Shown one piece after another: positions 37,478 to 39,499 of a stretch of 39,499 nucleotides of DNA; the stretch's first letter is position 1, and the number at the start of each line of letters is the position of its first letter. Location: NCBI GenBank assembly GCA_000961805.1, contig LADV01000010.1:1-39499 (forward strand). Direction: 5' to 3'. Origin of the DNA: Peptococcaceae bacterium BRH_c23 (GTDB lineage Bacteria > Bacillota_B > Desulfitobacteriia > Desulfitobacteriales > Desulfitobacteriaceae). Position numbers and translations under genes: made by a program. Under the pieces are notes generated by a model that worked only from the letters and a program-made list of their open reading frames with translations, was not told the origin of the DNA and made no database searches.

Positions 37478-37634
37478 CGAAGACACTGTCTTCGCACGTG
37501 TTAACCTTCTTGAAAGCGCTGGCCAGACTCGAACAAGAACGTTTGAGGTTTGAAACCGCCATGACTCGAACAAGGACGTTCTAGATTAGAACACCGCCAT
37601 GGATGGCAAGATGTCGTGATGGCAAGGTGTCGTG
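37478..37634. repeat. Modular repeat region before the S41 protease gene
   Basis: Three units are adjacent. 37478-37505 contains the palindrome CGAAGACACTGTCTTCG and matches 27050-27077 inverted at 27 of 28 bases. 37526-37562 and 37563-37600 are a tandem repeat of about 37-38 bases (GACTCGAACAAGRACGTT...ACCGCCAT). 37603-37618 and 37619-37634 are a 16-base tandem pair differing at one base. None looks coding. Confidence 0.75.
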
Positions 37635-37659
37635 ACGACAAGAAGAGACCTTCCAGAAA

Positions 37660-37680
37660 GTCATACTTTCTGACAAGTGC
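37660..37680. repeat. Start-proximal copy of a repeat shared with the murA upstream region
   Basis: GTCATACTTTCTGACAAGTG plus C matches 6091-6111 at 18 of 21 bases. Both copies end 22-23 bases before a TTG start codon. CAGAAAG (37654-37660) and CTTTCTG form a small hairpin here. Confidence 0.6.
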
Positions 37681-37702
37681 AAGAAGGAGAGGAGTTACTG
37701 GA

Positions 37703-38884
37703 TTGCAGGAGTGGAACACAAAGAGAATAGTTAAACACATCGGGATTATATTTCTAATCTTTTCCGTATTTGTTACTACGTTAGTTGGCGGAGTGGTTAT
37801 TGCTAACGTTGATAATATGGGCAGATTAGTTCACGTTGTGCAACTAATTCGCAATGATTACTTAGAAAATGTAACGACCGTTCAGCTCGTAGAAGGGGCA
37901 ACAAAAGGCATAGTAGAGATACTCGGTGATCCCTATTCAACCTACATGAATGCCAAGGAGAACGAGGAACTTTTTCAAATGCTTGAAGGGAAGTTCGGTG
38001 GAATAGGAATTGTACTTAGTTTAAAAGATCCTAAGAAACTTGTCGTCCTACGCCCTATCAAGAATTCTCCGGCCAGTAAGGCTGGTATCCAATCGGGTGA
38101 TGTCGTCAGTAAGATAAATGATACTGAGACCGCAGGAATGGAGCAGGAGAAAGCCGTGGGTTTGATGCGCGGGGATCCCGGAACAAAAGTAAACTTGGCG
38201 CTATACAGGGAGAGTACTAATAAGACTTTTACGGTGAGCTTGACGAGAGAAAACATCACCGTTCCGACCGTTGATGGGCAAGCATTACCAGGACAACCGG
38301 ATATAGCCTATCTCAATATTTCTCAGTTTGGCTCAGAAACTGGGAATGAGCTTAAAGAAACCTTAAACACTATGGACATTAAGAAATTCAAAGGTCTTAT
38401 TCTAGATATGAGGTATAACCATGGTGGCGAGCTCAATGCTGCGGTTCAAGTTGCCAGTTACTTCATCCCAGAAGGGCCGGTTGTCTACATTGTCGACAAA
38501 CAAGGCAACATCGATACGAAAATGTCCACGGGTTCTTATCTGGGAATGCCTTTAGTGGTACTAGTCAATGAAGAAAGCGCTTCAGCCGCAGAGATCGTAG
38601 CAGGAGCTATTAAGGACAAGGGAACTGCCAGTATTGTTGGAGTAAAAACGTTTGGCAAAGGGATTGTACAAACTATCTTTCCATTAGATGGAGGGACTAG
38701 TGTCAAATTAACAACCGCCAAATATTTGACACCTAATAAGGTGGATATTCATAAAAAGGGAATCGAACCAGATATTAAAGTTGAGCTAACCCAAGGGCAA
38801 CAAGTGACTATTCCGCCCCTAAACACGAATTTTGATCCGCAACTTCAGAAAGCTCTTCAGACGCTACAAGGAAAACTGAAATAG
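37703..38884 (+). CDS. S41 C-terminal processing protease with PDZ domain
   Basis: The 393-residue protein has an N-terminal membrane anchor (IGIIFLIFSVFVTTLVGGVV), a PDZ domain (about 90-190, GGIGIVLSLKDPKKLVVLRP, SPASKAGIQSGDVV) and an S41 peptidase domain with the triad Ser294 (in EESASAAEI), Lys319 and Gln323. CtpA/CtpB-type proteases cut substrates outside the membrane; in Bacillus CtpB acts in sporulation signalling. TTG 37703 follows GGAGAGGAG by 8 bases. The frame is open back to 37616 but that part is repeat DNA and encodes an Arg/Lys-rich stretch unlike the family. It follows ftsEX and the M23 gene, a common order in Firmicutes. Confidence 0.93.
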   Translation: MQEWNTKRIVKHIGIIFLIFSVFVTTLVGGVVIANVDNMGRLVHVVQLIRNDYLENVTTVQLVEGATKGIVEILGDPYSTYMNAKENEELFQMLEGKFGGIGIVLSLKDPKKLVVLRPIKNSPASKAGIQSGDVVSKINDTETAGMEQEKAVGLMRGDPGTKVNLALYRESTNKTFTVSLTRENITVPTVDGQALPGQPDIAYLNISQFGSETGNELKETLNTMDIKKFKGLILDMRYNHGGELNAAVQVASYFIPEGPVVYIVDKQGNIDTKMSTGSYLGMPLVVLVNEESASAAEIVAGAIKDKGTASIVGVKTFGKGIVQTIFPLDGGTSVKLTTAKYLTPNKVDIHKKGIEPDIKVELTQGQQVTIPPLNTNFDPQLQKALQTLQGKLK

Positions 38885-38908
38885 TGAATTAGTGAATTAG
38901 TGAATTAC
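38883..38908. repeat. Three tandem copies of an 8-base unit after the protease gene
   Basis: TAGTGAAT is repeated three times directly at the stop codon (AGTGAATTAGTGAATTAG). Such short arrays vary in number by slippage. Copies read TAG in one frame. Confidence 0.7.
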
Positions 38909-38910
38909 AA

Positions 38911-38942
38911 AAAGACACGCTTCTAAAACGGAGCGTGTCTTT
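38911..38942 (+). terminator. Terminator after the S41 protease gene
   Basis: AAAGACACGCT (38911-38921) pairs perfectly with AGCGTGTCTTT (38932-38942) around a 10-base loop; the 3' arm ends in TTTAT. Confidence 0.85.
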
Positions 38943-39004
38943 ATCTAGATTAGGCCTTCATACCGCTACAGGGTACCATAGATGAATTACTGATTATTAT
39001 TCAG

Positions 39005-39044
39005 AACAAGACTTGAGCTACCAGAAGGTACCCCAAGTCTTGTT
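39005..39044. other. Second strong hairpin before the final ATPase gene
   Basis: AACAAGACTTG (39005-39015) pairs perfectly with CAAGTCTTGTT (39034-39044), with an inner TACC/GGTA stem and an AGAA loop. No T run follows. It may be a leader structure or a repeat unit; TCGAAT-rich sequence follows at 39055-39090. Confidence 0.6.
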
Positions 39045-39155
39045 GGCTTACGGCTCGAATGACGAATATCGAATTTCGCACCTCGAATTTGGTGACCGTC
39101 GCAAGCGTTGTTGCATAGACTACGCTGATCATAAAAAACGACGGGGGTAACCAGC

Positions 39156-39499
39156 ATGAGAAATAAGACCGGGGTGCGACATTACTTTGCCGAAGGAATC
39201 ACCACAAGGGGCTACATATCTCTATTACCTAACATGATGCCAAGTTGGCAACGGGCTTATGTCTTATTAGGAGGTCCAGGAACCGGTAAATCGACGTTTA
39301 TCAAGGTTATTGGTCTGGAATTGTTGGATCGAGGATATGAGATTGATTTTTTGCGCTCGGCGCGAGATCCGGATTCAATGGCAGGGTTTATCGTTCCACG
39401 CCAGGGCTTGGCTATGCTGGATGCCATGGAGGTTTCTCCGTTGCGTTGGCGTGCACCAGGTGTCATCGAGAAATTCATTGATTTTAGTAGCTTTTGTAA
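39156..39499 (+). CDS. P-loop ATPase, N-terminal fragment
   Basis: The window ends inside this gene after 114 codons. The fragment has a clear Walker A motif, GGPGTGKST, near residues 43-51, followed by IKVIGLELLDRGYEIDFLRS. It resembles uncharacterised ATPases of spore-forming Firmicutes that hold two P-loop halves, but only the first half could be in view. ATG 39156 follows a GGGGG ribosome site 7-8 bases upstream. No function can be assigned from this part. Confidence 0.75.
   Translation, partial: MRNKTGVRHYFAEGITTRGYISLLPNMMPSWQRAYVLLGGPGTGKSTFIKVIGLELLDRGYEIDFLRSARDPDSMAGFIVPRQGLAMLDAMEVSPLRWRAPGVIEKFIDFSSFC

Noticed and set aside
37616..37702. An N-terminal extension of the S41 protease.
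   Set aside because: The extra 29 codons are made of tandem repeat DNA; TTG 37703 has a good ribosome site and leads into the membrane anchor.

Overview
The window reads as chromosomal backbone of an endospore-forming, low-to-medium GC Firmicute. Gene order and protein character fit the Desulfosporosinus/Desulfitobacterium branch of the Clostridia (Peptococcaceae). This placement is inferred from sporulation genes (spoIID, spoIIQ, spoIIID), the run ywmB-murA-spoIID-spoIIQ after the ATP synthase operon, spoIIID-mbl, long-form hpf, split transketolase and frequent TTG/GTG starts; it was not tested by any search.

Layout. 1-4980: 3' part of the F1Fo ATP synthase operon (atpF end, atpH, A, G, D, C) closed by a strong terminator. 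5130-9263: ywmB, murA, spoIID and spoIIQ (envelope synthesis and engulfment). 9338-10999: RNase J on the minus strand with a structured leader. 11514-12220: a two-gene HEPN/nucleotidyltransferase (HI0074/HI0073-type) toxin-antitoxin-like module, followed by a decayed reading frame. 12624-18109: spoIIID, mbl, a TagA/WecG glycosyltransferase, sigI-rsgI, and a convergent GT4 glycosyltransferase. 18402-23694: fabZ, an O-antigen-ligase-like membrane protein, a small unknown membrane protein, comFA and comFC. 23758-26993: a zinc-ribbon protein and a polar amino-acid ABC transporter whose binding-protein gene and permease/ATPase genes have separate but near-identical promoters. 27635-32546: cold-shock protein, hpf, secA and prfB, the last expressed through the classical +1 programmed frameshift. 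32622-34389: two-subunit transketolase. 34638-38884: ftsE, ftsX, a coiled-coil M23 peptidase and an S41 C-terminal processing protease. 39156-end: the start of a P-loop ATPase.

The genes share a theme of energy supply, wall and envelope growth and spore formation: MurA makes precursor, Mbl positions wall synthesis, TagA and SigI/RsgI connect to wall polymer and stress, FtsEX probably controls the neighbouring M23 hydrolase, and SpoIID/SpoIIQ act in engulfment.

I see no clear new multi-gene system. The most unusual material is non-coding: a GC-rich structured repeat block at 27.0-27.43 kb, modular palindromic repeats shared between the gaps before murA, cspA and the S41 protease, and a pair of perfect DnaA boxes (plus a near match) before the ABC transporter. 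At gene level the points of interest are the HEPN/MNT pair, a SpoIIQ with a broken metal site, a four-residue duplication in the Mbl nucleotide-binding loop, and the conserved Asn-Pro self-cleavage motif of RsgI.
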